DNA of 64,000 nt from Mycolicibacterium cosmeticum (GTDB lineage: Bacteria; Actinomycetota; Actinomycetes; Mycobacteriales; Mycobacteriaceae): contig NZ_CCBB010000001.1 in assembly GCF_000613185.1 (NCBI RefSeq), positions 2,604,001-2,668,000 of the forward strand, given 5' to 3'. Position 1 is the first letter of the stretch; each line of letters opens with the position of its first letter. Shown here one piece after another: positions 25,695 through 33,531 of this stretch. The notes beneath the pieces were generated by a model. That model saw only the letters and a program-made list of their open reading frames with translations. It did no database searches and was not told the origin of the DNA. The position numbers were made by a program, and so were the translations under genes.

Positions 25695-25871
25695 GTGCCA
25701 CGTTCTTCGATCGACACCCACTGCGCGCGGTGCTTGCGGACTGCACCGCCGGACGGTGATCCCGAGGAAGCGTCGTGGACGCCGCTGATCCTGAATTCGC
25801 GCTGGTCGTTCGTGATCGAATGCCCCAATTGCGGCCCGGGTTCGACGGCGCGCCCGAGACGGTCGCGCTGA
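25695..25871 (+). CDS. 58-residue CxxC/CxxC zinc-ribbon protein
   Basis: A small open frame from GTG 25695 to TGA 25869-25871. The peptide carries two CxxC knuckles, Cys10-Ala-Arg-Cys13 and Cys43-Pro-Asn-Cys46, separated by 29 residues, with a Trp-rich middle and a basic tail (RPRRSR). This is the pattern of a single zinc ribbon. A TANNNT -10 box lies 6 nt upstream. It fills the gap between kup and the convergent marR gene and ends 15 nt before the latter. Function unknown; nucleic-acid or protein binding would be typical. Confidence 0.65.
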   Translation: MPRSSIDTHCARCLRTAPPDGDPEEASWTPLILNSRWSFVIECPNCGPGSTARPRRSR

Positions 25872-25886
25872 CCTTCGCCGGCCGGC

Positions 25887-26339
25887 CTATGCGTCGTCGG
25901 CGCCGTCCCGCAGGGAGTGGATCATGCTTCGCAGGGCCCGGGAGGCGCTCGCCTGCTCGGTGTCGGTCAGGCCGGCGAGCATCCTGACCTCGACGGACCG
26001 GACGGCCGCGCTCGCCTTCTCCAGGCTGCGTCGGCCGCGTGGCGTGAGCCGGGTGGGCAGCGCCTTGCCGACGGGCGGCTGTGCCGGCCTGGTCACGTAA
26101 CCGTCGCGTTCCAGGGTCTGGAGCAACACGTTCATCGACTGCCGGGTGACGAATGCGCCGCGTGCGAGCTCGGAGTTGGACAGGCCGGGGCGTTGCGCCA
26201 GCAGCTCGAGGCAGGAGTAGTGCGTGATGCTCATGCCGAGCGGTCGCAGCACCTCCTCCATGGCGGCACGCAGCACGCTCGAGGCCTCCTTCAGCAGGTA
26301 GCCCAGCGACGTCTCGAGGTCCACCCGGTCTTGCGTCAT
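25887..26339 (-). CDS. MarR-family regulator
   Basis: A 150-residue winged-helix repressor. The ATG at 26339 is preferred; the longer frame to 26408 only reads through operators. Recognisable segments are SITHYSCLELLAQRPGLSN, the recognition helix ELARGAFVTRQSMNVLLQTLERDGYV, and the wing with LPTRLTPRGRRSLE. It is divergent from a VOC-fold gene. Two identical palindromes lie between the genes, one overlapping its own start codon, so it should repress both itself and its neighbour. Confidence 0.88.
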   Translation of the reverse strand: MTQDRVDLETSLGYLLKEASSVLRAAMEEVLRPLGMSITHYSCLELLAQRPGLSNSELARGAFVTRQSMNVLLQTLERDGYVTRPAQPPVGKALPTRLTPRGRRSLEKASAAVRSVEVRMLAGLTDTEQASASRALRSMIHSLRDGADDA

Positions 26340-26354
26340 GTCAGTATTCTGACA
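26339..26354. promoter_or_regulatory. MarR operator 1
   Basis: TGTCAG-TATT-CTGACA is a perfect 6+4+6 palindrome. It begins within the ATG of the marR gene (26337-26339) and covers the -10-like CAGAAT on that strand. Occupancy would block marR transcription. Confidence 0.7.
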
Positions 26355-26366
26355 TACGGTGGTTTG

Positions 26367-26382
26367 TGTCAGATAACTGACA
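26367..26382. promoter_or_regulatory. MarR operator 2
   Basis: TGTCAG-ATAA-CTGACA has the same half-sites as operator 1, and starts 28 bp after it. It lies 17 nt before the VOC gene ATG, over its probable promoter. The 28-bp offset (not a multiple of a helical turn by much, about 2.7 turns) places two dimers side by side. Confidence 0.7.
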
Positions 26383-26398
26383 TGATTGGAGGAGCACC

Positions 26399-26767
26399 AT
26401 GCCAGCAACCGGCCCCGACTTCATCTCGCTGCAAGCCCGCGACCTGCCTGCGTCGCAGTCGTTCTACGAGCGCTACCTCGGCCTGGTCCGCTCTCCCGCC
26501 GGACCACCACACGCCGTCGTCTTCGAGACCAAACCCATCGCATTCGCGCTCCGCCATGTCATCCCGGGTACGGATCTCGACTCGGCCCCGCGACCGGGCG
26601 TCGGTGCGGCGATCTGGCTGCACGCCACCGACGTCCAGGAAATCCACGACGCGCTGGCCGCCGACGGGCACACCATCGTGACCGCGCCTATCGACGGGCC
26701 GTTCGGCCGGACGTTCACCTTCGCCGATCCGGACGGCTACCACGTCACGCTGCACGACCGGGCCTGA
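26399..26767 (+). CDS. VOC-superfamily (glyoxalase/bleomycin-resistance-like) protein
   Basis: A 122-residue protein made of two beta-alpha-beta-beta-beta modules: FISLQARDLPASQSFYERYLGL at the start and FGRTFTFADPDGYHVTLHD at the end. His and Glu residues at the usual metal positions are only partly visible. It could be a small-molecule-binding resistance protein or a lyase. A GGAGGA ribosome site (26388-26393) precedes the ATG. It is divergent from a MarR gene with paired operators, so it is the probable regulated target. Confidence 0.82.
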   Translation: MPATGPDFISLQARDLPASQSFYERYLGLVRSPAGPPHAVVFETKPIAFALRHVIPGTDLDSAPRPGVGAAIWLHATDVQEIHDALAADGHTIVTAPIDGPFGRTFTFADPDGYHVTLHDRA

Positions 26768-26779
26768 CCCACGCCCCTC

Positions 26780-26829
26780 GCGTTCGCTGGGCCGACATCA
26801 GTTGCACAAAACAGGTTCGGCGCGAACGC
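26780..26829. repeat. Intergenic palindromic element
   Basis: GCGTTCGC (26780-26787) and GCCGA (26791-26795) are repeated inverted as TCGGC (26817-26821) and GCGAACGC (26822-26829), around a 21-nt loop rich in A/C. It starts 12 nt after the VOC gene stop. It could stop transcription or be one of the dispersed palindromes also seen at 36802 and 59549. The remainder of the gap to 26938 holds a small perfect palindrome, AGCTAA-G-TTAGCT, at 26851-26863. Confidence 0.5.
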
Positions 26830-26937
26830 TTTGCGTCGATGTCGTGGAGCAGCTAAGTTAGCTGGTGCTATCAGCCCGTTTGAAGTCATGAGCCGGTGTC
26901 ACCTGCTCGCTTCAGACGATCAAGAAGAGGGGGAACC

Positions 26938-28080
26938 GTGCGCACTGCCGGCCGTAGCGTGGCACCGATATCGTTCGCAGCGACGGCCGTGGTGGCCGCA
27001 GCGGTTGCCCTTCCCGTGATGCCGCAGTCCGGCCATGTGGCGCATGGGGCGGCGTTGCCGACATGCGCACCGCAGACGCTGCAGGTGCAGCTCGCCGGCC
27101 TGGTGGAGTCGGTGATCGACGAGGCGGTGGCGACCGGCGCCATCCCCACCAGCACCGATCCGGTCAGCGTGGCGCGAAAAGCCGTGCCGGCCAACGCGAC
27201 CGCGGCGGCGGTACCGCCGCCACCGGCGTACAGCCCCTGGTATCCGTTCACCACGCCCACCACACAGCCGGGATTGTGGTTGACGTTGCCGATCGCCATC
27301 CCCGGCCTGGTTTTCAACAGCCTTGCCCAAAGCTGGACACGAGACCTGACCGATAAAGGCCTGGATCCGCGTCTGGCCAACCAACCCGAACTGCTCTCCC
27401 GTTACCTGCTGGTGCCGATCGCGGTCACGGTGCAGACCACGCTCACGGGTCTCATCGGAGGCGGCACCTTCGAACTCGGGCAATTCACCATCCCGCAGGC
27501 GTTGACCTGGGCGGCCAACAACCTGCGAGTGGCGATCACGAACACGATCGCCGCGGAGAAGGACCTCCTCAGCGGCGGAACCGGCGTCCTGCCCGACGTG
27601 ACATCGGCCCCCGTGGACAAGCCCGCCGCGCTCACCGCCGCGGCGCCTGCGCCCGCCGGTACCGCCACCACCGGCCAGAAGGTCACCAAGCGGGCGGTCG
27701 GCGCCGACACGGAACCGCAGGCCGAAGAGCACGCCGGCAACACCTCGGGAACCGAGGTCGACCAGTCACCCAAAGCGGCACCGCCGAGCGAGAAGGCCGC
27801 CGAGAAATCCGAATCCGATGGCAAGCCCGAGGCCAAACCCGAAGCCGCATCTGAGGCCAAATCCGACGCCACCACTCAGTCGCCGACGGTGAAGACGACC
27901 ACCGATCGCGGTCACCGGTTTAGGCTCGGCCGGATCTCGCTGCCTAATCCGTTCCCACGCACGAAGACGGCGGCCGTGTCCCCGGCATCACCCGCGGGGC
28001 AGCCGGCAGACTCGGGAAGCGCCGCGGGCGCCAAAACAGCCGGTACCGACGGGGACTCGGCCGCCGGCGACACGCGGTGA
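26938..28080 (+). CDS. Exported mycobacterial protein with a charged low-complexity tail
   Basis: A 380-residue protein starting at GTG 26938 after an AGAGGGG ribosome site. The signal peptide spans about residues 1-38. A folded region of roughly 175 residues follows, with a PPPPAYSPWYPFTTPTTQPG linker and the segment WTRDLTDKGLDPRLANQPELLSRYLL. The C-terminal 170 residues are disordered, rich in Ala, Glu, Lys and Ser. I do not recognise the domain. The position, next to tRNA-Ser(TGA), and exported nature are all that can be said. Confidence 0.65.
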   Translation: MRTAGRSVAPISFAATAVVAAAVALPVMPQSGHVAHGAALPTCAPQTLQVQLAGLVESVIDEAVATGAIPTSTDPVSVARKAVPANATAAAVPPPPAYSPWYPFTTPTTQPGLWLTLPIAIPGLVFNSLAQSWTRDLTDKGLDPRLANQPELLSRYLLVPIAVTVQTTLTGLIGGGTFELGQFTIPQALTWAANNLRVAITNTIAAEKDLLSGGTGVLPDVTSAPVDKPAALTAAAPAPAGTATTGQKVTKRAVGADTEPQAEEHAGNTSGTEVDQSPKAAPPSEKAAEKSESDGKPEAKPEAASEAKSDATTQSPTVKTTTDRGHRFRLGRISLPNPFPRTKTAAVSPASPAGQPADSGSAAGAKTAGTDGDSAAGDTR

Positions 28081-28092
28081 CGGTCGACCCTA

Positions 28093-28182
28093 TGGCGGTG
28101 GCGGAGGGATTTGAACCCCCGGACGGTGTTAGCCGTCTCTCGCTTTCAAGGCGAGTGCATTAGGCCGCTCTGCCACGCCACC
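28093..28182 (-). tRNA. tRNA-Ser(TGA)
   Basis: Minus-strand cloverleaf with a long variable arm: acceptor GGTGGCG/CGCCACC, G discriminator, encoded CCA (28093-28095). The anticodon stem CTCGC/GCGAG closes CTTGAAA, giving anticodon TGA for UCA. It shares its acceptor and T arm with tRNA-Ser(CGA) at 5288, so either gene could be recognised by the same tRNA-targeting integrase. Confidence 0.94.
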
Positions 28183-28201
28183 GCCGATAAGCGTAAGCGG
28201 T

Positions 28202-28714
28202 CTACACCCGGCCGAGTCTGGCGGGCGGGGCATCGGCCATCAGTCCCGCGCTGATCCGGCGGCAGTTCTCCCCCACCGCCGCCATCTGCGGCCGCGACAG
28301 CCGGCCCAGATAATGCGTGCGCACGCCGTCCCCGTAGGTTTCGAGCGCCTCCTTGAGCAGTGCGCGCCCGTCCTCGGTGATGGTGGCCAGCACACCGCGG
28401 CCGTCCTCCGGGCTGGCCACCCGCTTGACCAGGTTGAGCTTCTCCAAGCGGTGGATCTGCCGGGTCACCCGGCTGGGCAGCGACATCAGGTTGTCCGCGA
28501 GGTCGCCCATCCGGGCCGACCCCGTCATCGAACGGTCCAGGATGTCGAGGAGACGCACATCATTGAGCGTCAGCCGATGCGCTTCCACCAGTGAGCGGTT
28601 CAGCGTTGCATAAAGCCGTAGCGCGGCGTCCAGGAAATTTTGCCAGGACCTCTGCTCGGCGATATCGAGACCGGGCATCGTGCTGGCGGTTCGCCCGGCG
28701 ATAGTGCCTTCCAT
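28202..28714 (-). CDS. MarR-family regulator
   Basis: A 170-residue winged-helix protein. The core is LTLNDVRLLDILDRSMTGSARMGDLADNLMSLPSRVTRQIHRLEKLNLVKRV, followed by a wing with SPEDGRGVLATITEDGRALL. The ATG at 28714 is used because a TACGAT -10 box lies exactly 6 nt upstream, giving a leaderless message. It is divergent from a quinone oxidoreductase with 41 bp between the starts, and may regulate it. Confidence 0.85.
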   Translation of the reverse strand: MEGTIAGRTASTMPGLDIAEQRSWQNFLDAALRLYATLNRSLVEAHRLTLNDVRLLDILDRSMTGSARMGDLADNLMSLPSRVTRQIHRLEKLNLVKRVASPEDGRGVLATITEDGRALLKEALETYGDGVRTHYLGRLSRPQMAAVGENCRRISAGLMADAPPARLGRV

Positions 28715-28720
28715 CGCGCC

Positions 28721-28748
28721 ATCGTAAGGCGCTACCACCGGGTAGCGT
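28721..28748. promoter_or_regulatory. Divergent leaderless promoters (marR and quinone oxidoreductase)
   Basis: On the minus strand TACGAT (28726-28721) ends 6 nt before the marR ATG. On the plus strand TAGCGT (28743-28748) ends 7 nt before the oxidoreductase ATG. Both fit TANNNT with leaderless spacing. The two -10 boxes are 16 nt apart and back to back, so the promoters overlap and probably compete. Confidence 0.55.
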
Positions 28749-28755
28749 TCACCGA

Positions 28756-29727
28756 ATGCGCGCCATTCTTGCAGAGTCAACCGAACGTATGACAATTCAA
28801 GTAGTTCCCGACGTCGCAGCTCACACCCGTCAAGTTGTGATCCGCGTGGCGGCCGCCGCCGTCAACCGAGCCGATCTGCTGCAGGCCGCCGGCAACTACC
28901 CGCCGCCGCCGGGTGCGAGCGACATTCTCGGGCTCGAGGTGTCGGGCACCATCGCCGAGGTGGGCAGCGAGGTCACCGGTTGGTCCGTGGGGCAACCGGT
29001 ATGCGCTTTGCTGGCCGGTGGTGGCTACGCCGAGTATGTGGCGGTTCCCGCCGAACAGGTGATGCCCGTTCCCGACGGGGTCGGCTTGCACGAGGCGGCC
29101 GCCCTCCCGGAAGTGGCGTGCACGGTCTGGTCCAACCTGATGATGACCGCGCACCTGGATCCCGGCCGGCTGCTGTTGGTGCACGGTGGCGCCAGCGGTA
29201 TCGGCACTCACGCCATCCAGGTAGCCCGCGCGCTGGACAGCCACGTCGCCGTCACCGCCGGCTCCGCCGAGAAGCTCGCGGTGTGTGCCGACCTGGGTGC
29301 CGATATCACCATCAACTACCGGGAAGAGGATTTCGTCGAGCGGGTGCGCGCCGCCGGTGGCGCCGAGGTGATCCTCGACATCATGGGCGCGAAGTACCTG
29401 GACCGGAACATCGACGCCCTCGCCGACGGAGGCCGGCTCGTCATCATCGGTATGCAGGGCGGGATCACGGCCGAACTCAACATCGCCAAGTTGCTGGGCA
29501 AGCGGGCCGGTGTCATCGCGACGGCACTGCGATCGCGCCCGGTCGACGGGCCCGACGGCAAGGGCGCCATCGTCGCGGAAGTGGTGGCCAACGTGTGGCC
29601 GCTGATCGCGGCGGGCAAGGTCAAGCCGATCGTCGGCGCCGAGCTGCCGCTGGAGGAGGCGGCGCGGGCGCACGCGCTGCTGGCCGCCGGCGACGTGCAC
29701 GGCAAGGTGCTGCTGCGGGTGAGTTAG
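28756..29727 (+). CDS. NAD(P)H-quinone oxidoreductase (zeta-crystallin-like MDR)
   Basis: A 323-residue medium-chain reductase without the zinc-binding residues. It has the N-terminal GroES-like fold with NRADLLQAAGNYPPPPGAS, and the cofactor motif GASGIG (145-150) followed by THAIQVAR. These features match PIG3/QOR-type reductases that use NADPH to reduce quinones. It corresponds to M. tuberculosis Rv3777. The ATG at 28756 gives the usual MRAI-type start. Confidence 0.88.
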   Translation: MRAILAESTERMTIQVVPDVAAHTRQVVIRVAAAAVNRADLLQAAGNYPPPPGASDILGLEVSGTIAEVGSEVTGWSVGQPVCALLAGGGYAEYVAVPAEQVMPVPDGVGLHEAAALPEVACTVWSNLMMTAHLDPGRLLLVHGGASGIGTHAIQVARALDSHVAVTAGSAEKLAVCADLGADITINYREEDFVERVRAAGGAEVILDIMGAKYLDRNIDALADGGRLVIIGMQGGITAELNIAKLLGKRAGVIATALRSRPVDGPDGKGAIVAEVVANVWPLIAAGKVKPIVGAELPLEEAARAHALLAAGDVHGKVLLRVS

Positions 29728-29730
29728 CCG

Positions 29731-30927
29731 TCAGCCGAGCGAGGCAAGCGCGCGCACCAACTGATCGACCTCGGCCGTCGTCGTGTAGGGCGCCAGTCCG
29801 ACGGTCACGGCACCGCCGATATCGCTGACACCGATCAGGTCGAGCACCCGCGAGGTGGGGTCGGTGCTGGCCAGGATGCCGTTGTCGGCCAGCCGCTGCA
29901 GCACCCGCGCGGCGGGCACACCCTGCACCGCGAAGCTCAGCACCGGGATGCGCTCGACCGGGCTGCCCAGCACCATCACCAGCGGCAGTGATCGCAGCGA
30001 CGCCAATAGGTAGGCGAACAGCCGGTCCATGTAGGCGGCCGCGGAATCCATTGACACGCCCAGTCTTTCGCGCCGCGTGCCCTGCGCCGACTCGTCCAGG
30101 GAAGCCAGGTATTCGATGCTGGCCACCACGCCCGCGAGCAGCCCGTACTGGTGGGCGCCCATCTCCAGGCGCGCCGGGCCCGTCGCGTGCGGATCCAGCG
30201 AGACCGAGCCGAACATGTCGATGACCGCCGGATCGCGGAACACCAGCGCACCGATCGGCGGCCCACCCCACGCCACCGCATTGAGCGCGACGACGTCGGC
30301 GTCGATGTCGTCGATGTCGATCAGCCGGTACGGCGCGGCCGCCGAGTGATCCACGATGACCAGCCCGCTGTTGGCGTGCACCAGCTTGGTCACCGGTTCC
30401 AGATCGGTGAGCGTGCCCAGCGTCGACGACGCCGACGTGATGGCGACCAGCCGAGTCGGCTTGGTGATCAGGTTCTCCCACTGCCAGCCCGGCAACTCAC
30501 CGGTCTCGACGTCGACCTCGGCCCATTTCACCTTGGCGCCGTACCGATTCGCCGCCCGCAGCCACGGCAGGATGTTCGCCTCGTCGTCGAGGCGGGTCAG
30601 CACCACCTCATAACCGAGACCCACCCGGGACGAGGCGGCATCCGACAGCGAGGTGAGCAGCACGGCGCGGTCGGCGCCCAGCACGACGCCCTCCGGACGG
30701 GCCCCCACCAGATCGGCGATGGCCTGCCGGGCCGCCGCGAGCACCGCGGCGCTGCGCCGGGCGGAAGGGTGCGGTCCCGATGCCGAGGGCATGGACCCGC
30801 GGAACGCCGTCGACACCGTGGTCGACACGGAGTCAGGCAACAGCATCCCGTGCGGGGCGTCGAAGTGCACCCAGCCGTCGCCAAGTGACGGGTGCAATCC
30901 GCGCACCCGGGCGACGTCATAAGCCAT
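29731..30927 (-). CDS. Class-V aminotransferase-fold protein lacking the PLP lysine
   Basis: A 398-residue protein of the cysteine-desulfurase/kynureninase fold (Rv3778c-like). Typical segments are present, such as [18 protein letters not shown]. However, the site that normally reads S-x-H-K-x-x-G-P is [17 protein letters not shown] here, with no lysine, so the internal aldimine cannot form at the usual place. It is therefore either catalytically dead or works by another mechanism. The ATG at 30927 follows from the loss of similarity upstream. It is divergent from the GT-C-like gene, with 111 bp between the starts. Confidence 0.78.
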   Translation of the reverse strand: MAYDVARVRGLHPSLGDGWVHFDAPHGMLLPDSVSTTVSTAFRGSMPSASGPHPSARRSAAVLAAARQAIADLVGARPEGVVLGADRAVLLTSLSDAASSRVGLGYEVVLTRLDDEANILPWLRAANRYGAKVKWAEVDVETGELPGWQWENLITKPTRLVAITSASSTLGTLTDLEPVTKLVHANSGLVIVDHSAAAPYRLIDIDDIDADVVALNAVAWGGPPIGALVFRDPAVIDMFGSVSLDPHATGPARLEMGAHQYGLLAGVVASIEYLASLDESAQGTRRERLGVSMDSAAAYMDRLFAYLLASLRSLPLVMVLGSPVERIPVLSFAVQGVPAARVLQRLADNGILASTDPTSRVLDLIGVSDIGGAVTVGLAPYTTTAEVDQLVRALASLG

Positions 30928-31026
30928 GCAAGCCACCTTAGAACGTCTGCGATCGAGCCAGACGGACACAGTTCAGGTAAGTGCCCGGCCGCGCCACACG
31001 GTCCCGGCCCGGATCACTTCGGCAGC

Positions 31027-31032
31027 CATACT
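31027..31032 (+). promoter_or_regulatory. -10 box of a leaderless membrane-glycosyltransferase transcript
   Basis: CATACT keeps the A2 and T6 positions of the mycobacterial -10 and ends 6 nt before GTG 31039. No ribosome site is seen. It may drive the run from this gene to the galactan export genes. Confidence 0.4.
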
Positions 31033-31038
31033 AGTGCA

Positions 31039-33006
31039 GTGGGCTTGTCGTTCGGGGTGCTAATTGCCCTGCTGTTGCTGGTGTGCCCGGGAGCAATCGT
31101 CGCGCGGACGGCGGGCCTGACCTGGCCGACCGCGGTCGCGGTGAGCCCGGCGGTCACGTACGGCGTTGTGGCACTGGCAATCGTGCCGTTGGGCGCCGTC
31201 GGCATCCCGTGGAACGGCTGGACCGCCCTGGCGACCCTGATCGTTGTGACCGCCGTCACGTTCGGTTTGCGAAAACTGCTCGCCCGGTTCGGCGACGCGG
31301 AGGCCGAGTCCCTGGCCGCCGGTCGCGGGCCCGCGCTGGTGGTGGCCGCCGGCGTGCTCCTGGGGGCCGCCCTGATCTTGCTGGCCGCGGTCAAGGGCTT
31401 ACCGAATTGGCAGTCGATTCCCAGCAACTGGGACTCCGTGTGGCACGCCAACACCATCCGCTGGATCCTCGACACCGGTCAGGCGTCGCCCACCCACATG
31501 GGCGAACTGCGCAATGTCGAGACCCACGACGCCCTGTACTACCCGTCCACCTTCCACGCCCTGGCGGCGGTGTTCAGCCAGGTCAGCGGGTCCGCGGCAA
31601 CCACGGCGTACACCGTCAACTCACTCGTGGCGGCCATCTGGCTGTTCCCCGTCAGCGCCGCCGTGCTGACCTGGCTGATGCTGCGCCGGTCGACCACGCA
31701 ATGGCGTACCGCGGGCTGCGCGGCCGCCGCGGCCGCGCTGGCGGCGAGCTTCACCGCGGTGCCCTACGTCGAGTTCGACACCGCGTCGATGCCCAATCTG
31801 GCGGCCTACGGGGTGGCGGTGCCCGCCGCGGCGCTGACCATCTCGGCGCTGCGCCACCGGGACCGGATCCCGTTGGCGGTGGTCGCCGTGGTCGGGGTGT
31901 TCTCCGTGCACATCACCGGAGGCGTGGTGACGGTGTTGTTCGTCGCGGCGTGGTGGCTGTTCGACGGGCTCTGGCGGCCGGTCCGCGGCCGGGTGGCGGA
32001 CTTCATCACCCTGCTGACCGTCGGGGTGCCGACCCTGGTGCTGCTGCTGCCCCAGTTCGTCGGGGTGTTGCAGCAGGCCGAGATCATCGTCGGGCACGCC
32101 TTCGTCACCCATGAGGGCAAGAAGCGCGGGCTGATCGACGCGATGGTCCAGCACACCCGCCATCTCAACGACTTCCCGATCCAGTGGTTCCTGATCGTGG
32201 TGGCCGCCGCCGGTGCGGTGGTGCTGCTGTACCGCCGGGTCTGGTGGCCGCTGGCGATCTGGCTCCTGCTGGTGGTGTCGATCGTGCATTCGTCGGCGCC
32301 CTTCGGCGGCATCATCGGCACGCTCACCGGCCGGTTCAGCGACCTGTTCTACAGCGATCCGCGCCGGCTGTCGGCGGTGGTGACCATGCTGCTGACCGCC
32401 GCCGGCGGGATCGGGCTGTACACCGTGGTGGCGCTGGCCTTCGGTCGGTTGCGCCGGCTGGCCAACCGTGGCACGCCACGCCTGTGGTACGGCGCGACCG
32501 CCGCGGTGCTGGCGGCCGTCGCCGTGGTCAGCGCCTGGCATTACTTCCCGCGGCACCGCTACCTGATCGGCGAGAAGTACGACCAGGTGATGATCGACAA
32601 CAAGGACCTGGAGGCGTTCGCCTACCTGGCCACCCTGCCCGGCGCCCGCGACACCATGATCGGCGACGCCAACACCGACGGCACCGCGTGGATGTACGCG
32701 GTGGCCGGCCTGCATCCGTTGTGGACGCATTACGACTATCCGCAGCAGCAGGGGCCCGGCTACCACCGGTTCATCTTCTGGGCCTACGCCGACGACGCCG
32801 ACCACGATCCCCGGGTGGCCGAGGCCGTGCGAGCGCTCAACATCCGCTACGTGCTGACCAGCACCCCGGTGGTGCGCGGGTTCGTGATGCCCGACGGACT
32901 AGTGTCACTGGACAAGTCGAAGTCGTGGGCCAAGATCTACGACAACGGAGAGACGCGCATCTACGAATGGCGCGGCGACGCTGCTTCGACACCGACGAAC
33001 GGCTGA
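31039..33006 (+). CDS. GT-C-like polytopic membrane protein (Rv3779-like)
   Basis: A 655-residue protein with about eleven to thirteen predicted membrane helices and a C-terminal periplasmic domain of about 150 residues. An extracellular loop after the third or fourth helix (LPNWQSIPSNWDSVWHANTI) holds acidic and aromatic residues as in GT-C glycosyltransferases. Position and length match M. tuberculosis Rv3779, linked in the literature to polyprenyl-phosphate-mannose or lipoglycan synthesis. GTG 31039 follows from a leaderless-type -10 box; the longer frame from 30892 is antisense to the neighbour. Confidence 0.75.
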   Translation: MGLSFGVLIALLLLVCPGAIVARTAGLTWPTAVAVSPAVTYGVVALAIVPLGAVGIPWNGWTALATLIVVTAVTFGLRKLLARFGDAEAESLAAGRGPALVVAAGVLLGAALILLAAVKGLPNWQSIPSNWDSVWHANTIRWILDTGQASPTHMGELRNVETHDALYYPSTFHALAAVFSQVSGSAATTAYTVNSLVAAIWLFPVSAAVLTWLMLRRSTTQWRTAGCAAAAAALAASFTAVPYVEFDTASMPNLAAYGVAVPAAALTISALRHRDRIPLAVVAVVGVFSVHITGGVVTVLFVAAWWLFDGLWRPVRGRVADFITLLTVGVPTLVLLLPQFVGVLQQAEIIVGHAFVTHEGKKRGLIDAMVQHTRHLNDFPIQWFLIVVAAAGAVVLLYRRVWWPLAIWLLLVVSIVHSSAPFGGIIGTLTGRFSDLFYSDPRRLSAVVTMLLTAAGGIGLYTVVALAFGRLRRLANRGTPRLWYGATAAVLAAVAVVSAWHYFPRHRYLIGEKYDQVMIDNKDLEAFAYLATLPGARDTMIGDANTDGTAWMYAVAGLHPLWTHYDYPQQQGPGYHRFIFWAYADDADHDPRVAEAVRALNIRYVLTSTPVVRGFVMPDGLVSLDKSKSWAKIYDNGETRIYEWRGDAASTPTNG

Positions 33007-33027
33007 GGACGGGGTACTAGGAAGGCC

Positions 33028-33522
33028 ATGACGATCAATCCCGACGACGAGAACATCGAGATCCTGGCGGGCGAACCGGGCGGATCCAGCGGCGACGACG
33101 ACAAGTCGCTGACCGACCTGATCGAGCAGCCGGCCAAGGTCATGCGGATCGGCACCATGATCAAGCAGCTGCTCGAAGAGGTGCGCGCCGCACCGCTGGA
33201 CGACGCGAGCCGCAGCAAGCTACTGCAGATACACCGCAGCAGCATCAGCGAACTCGAGGACGGCCTCGCCCCGGAACTCCGCGAAGAGCTGGAGCGGCTC
33301 ACGCTGCCGTTCACCGATGACGCGGTGCCCTCGGATGCCGAGCTGCGCATCGCGCAGGCCCAGCTGGTCGGTTGGCTGGAGGGCCTGTTCCACGGCATCC
33401 AGACCGCGCTGTTCGCCCAGCAGATGGCCGCGCGTGCCCAGCTGGAGCAGATGCGCCAACTGCCGCCGGGCATGGTCCAGCAGCGTGGCCCCGGCCACCC
33501 CGGCACCGGGCAGTACCTGTAG
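33028..33522 (+). CDS. bpa: Bacterial proteasome activator Bpa
   Basis: A 164-residue protein that forms a dodecameric ring and opens the 20S proteasome gate independently of ATP and Pup. The acidic disordered N-terminus is followed by a four-helix core (LIEQPAKVMRIGTMIKQLLEEV onward). The C-terminal Gly-Gln-Tyr-Leu (161-164) is the gate-docking GQYL motif and is intact. It corresponds to Rv3780. It lies 21 nt after the GT-C-like gene and 9 nt before the ABC ATPase, so it is embedded in a wall-precursor operon. Confidence 0.93.
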   Translation: MTINPDDENIEILAGEPGGSSGDDDKSLTDLIEQPAKVMRIGTMIKQLLEEVRAAPLDDASRSKLLQIHRSSISELEDGLAPELREELERLTLPFTDDAVPSDAELRIAQAQLVGWLEGLFHGIQTALFAQQMAARAQLEQMRQLPPGMVQQRGPGHPGTGQYL

Positions 33523-33531
33523 CCGATTTGC

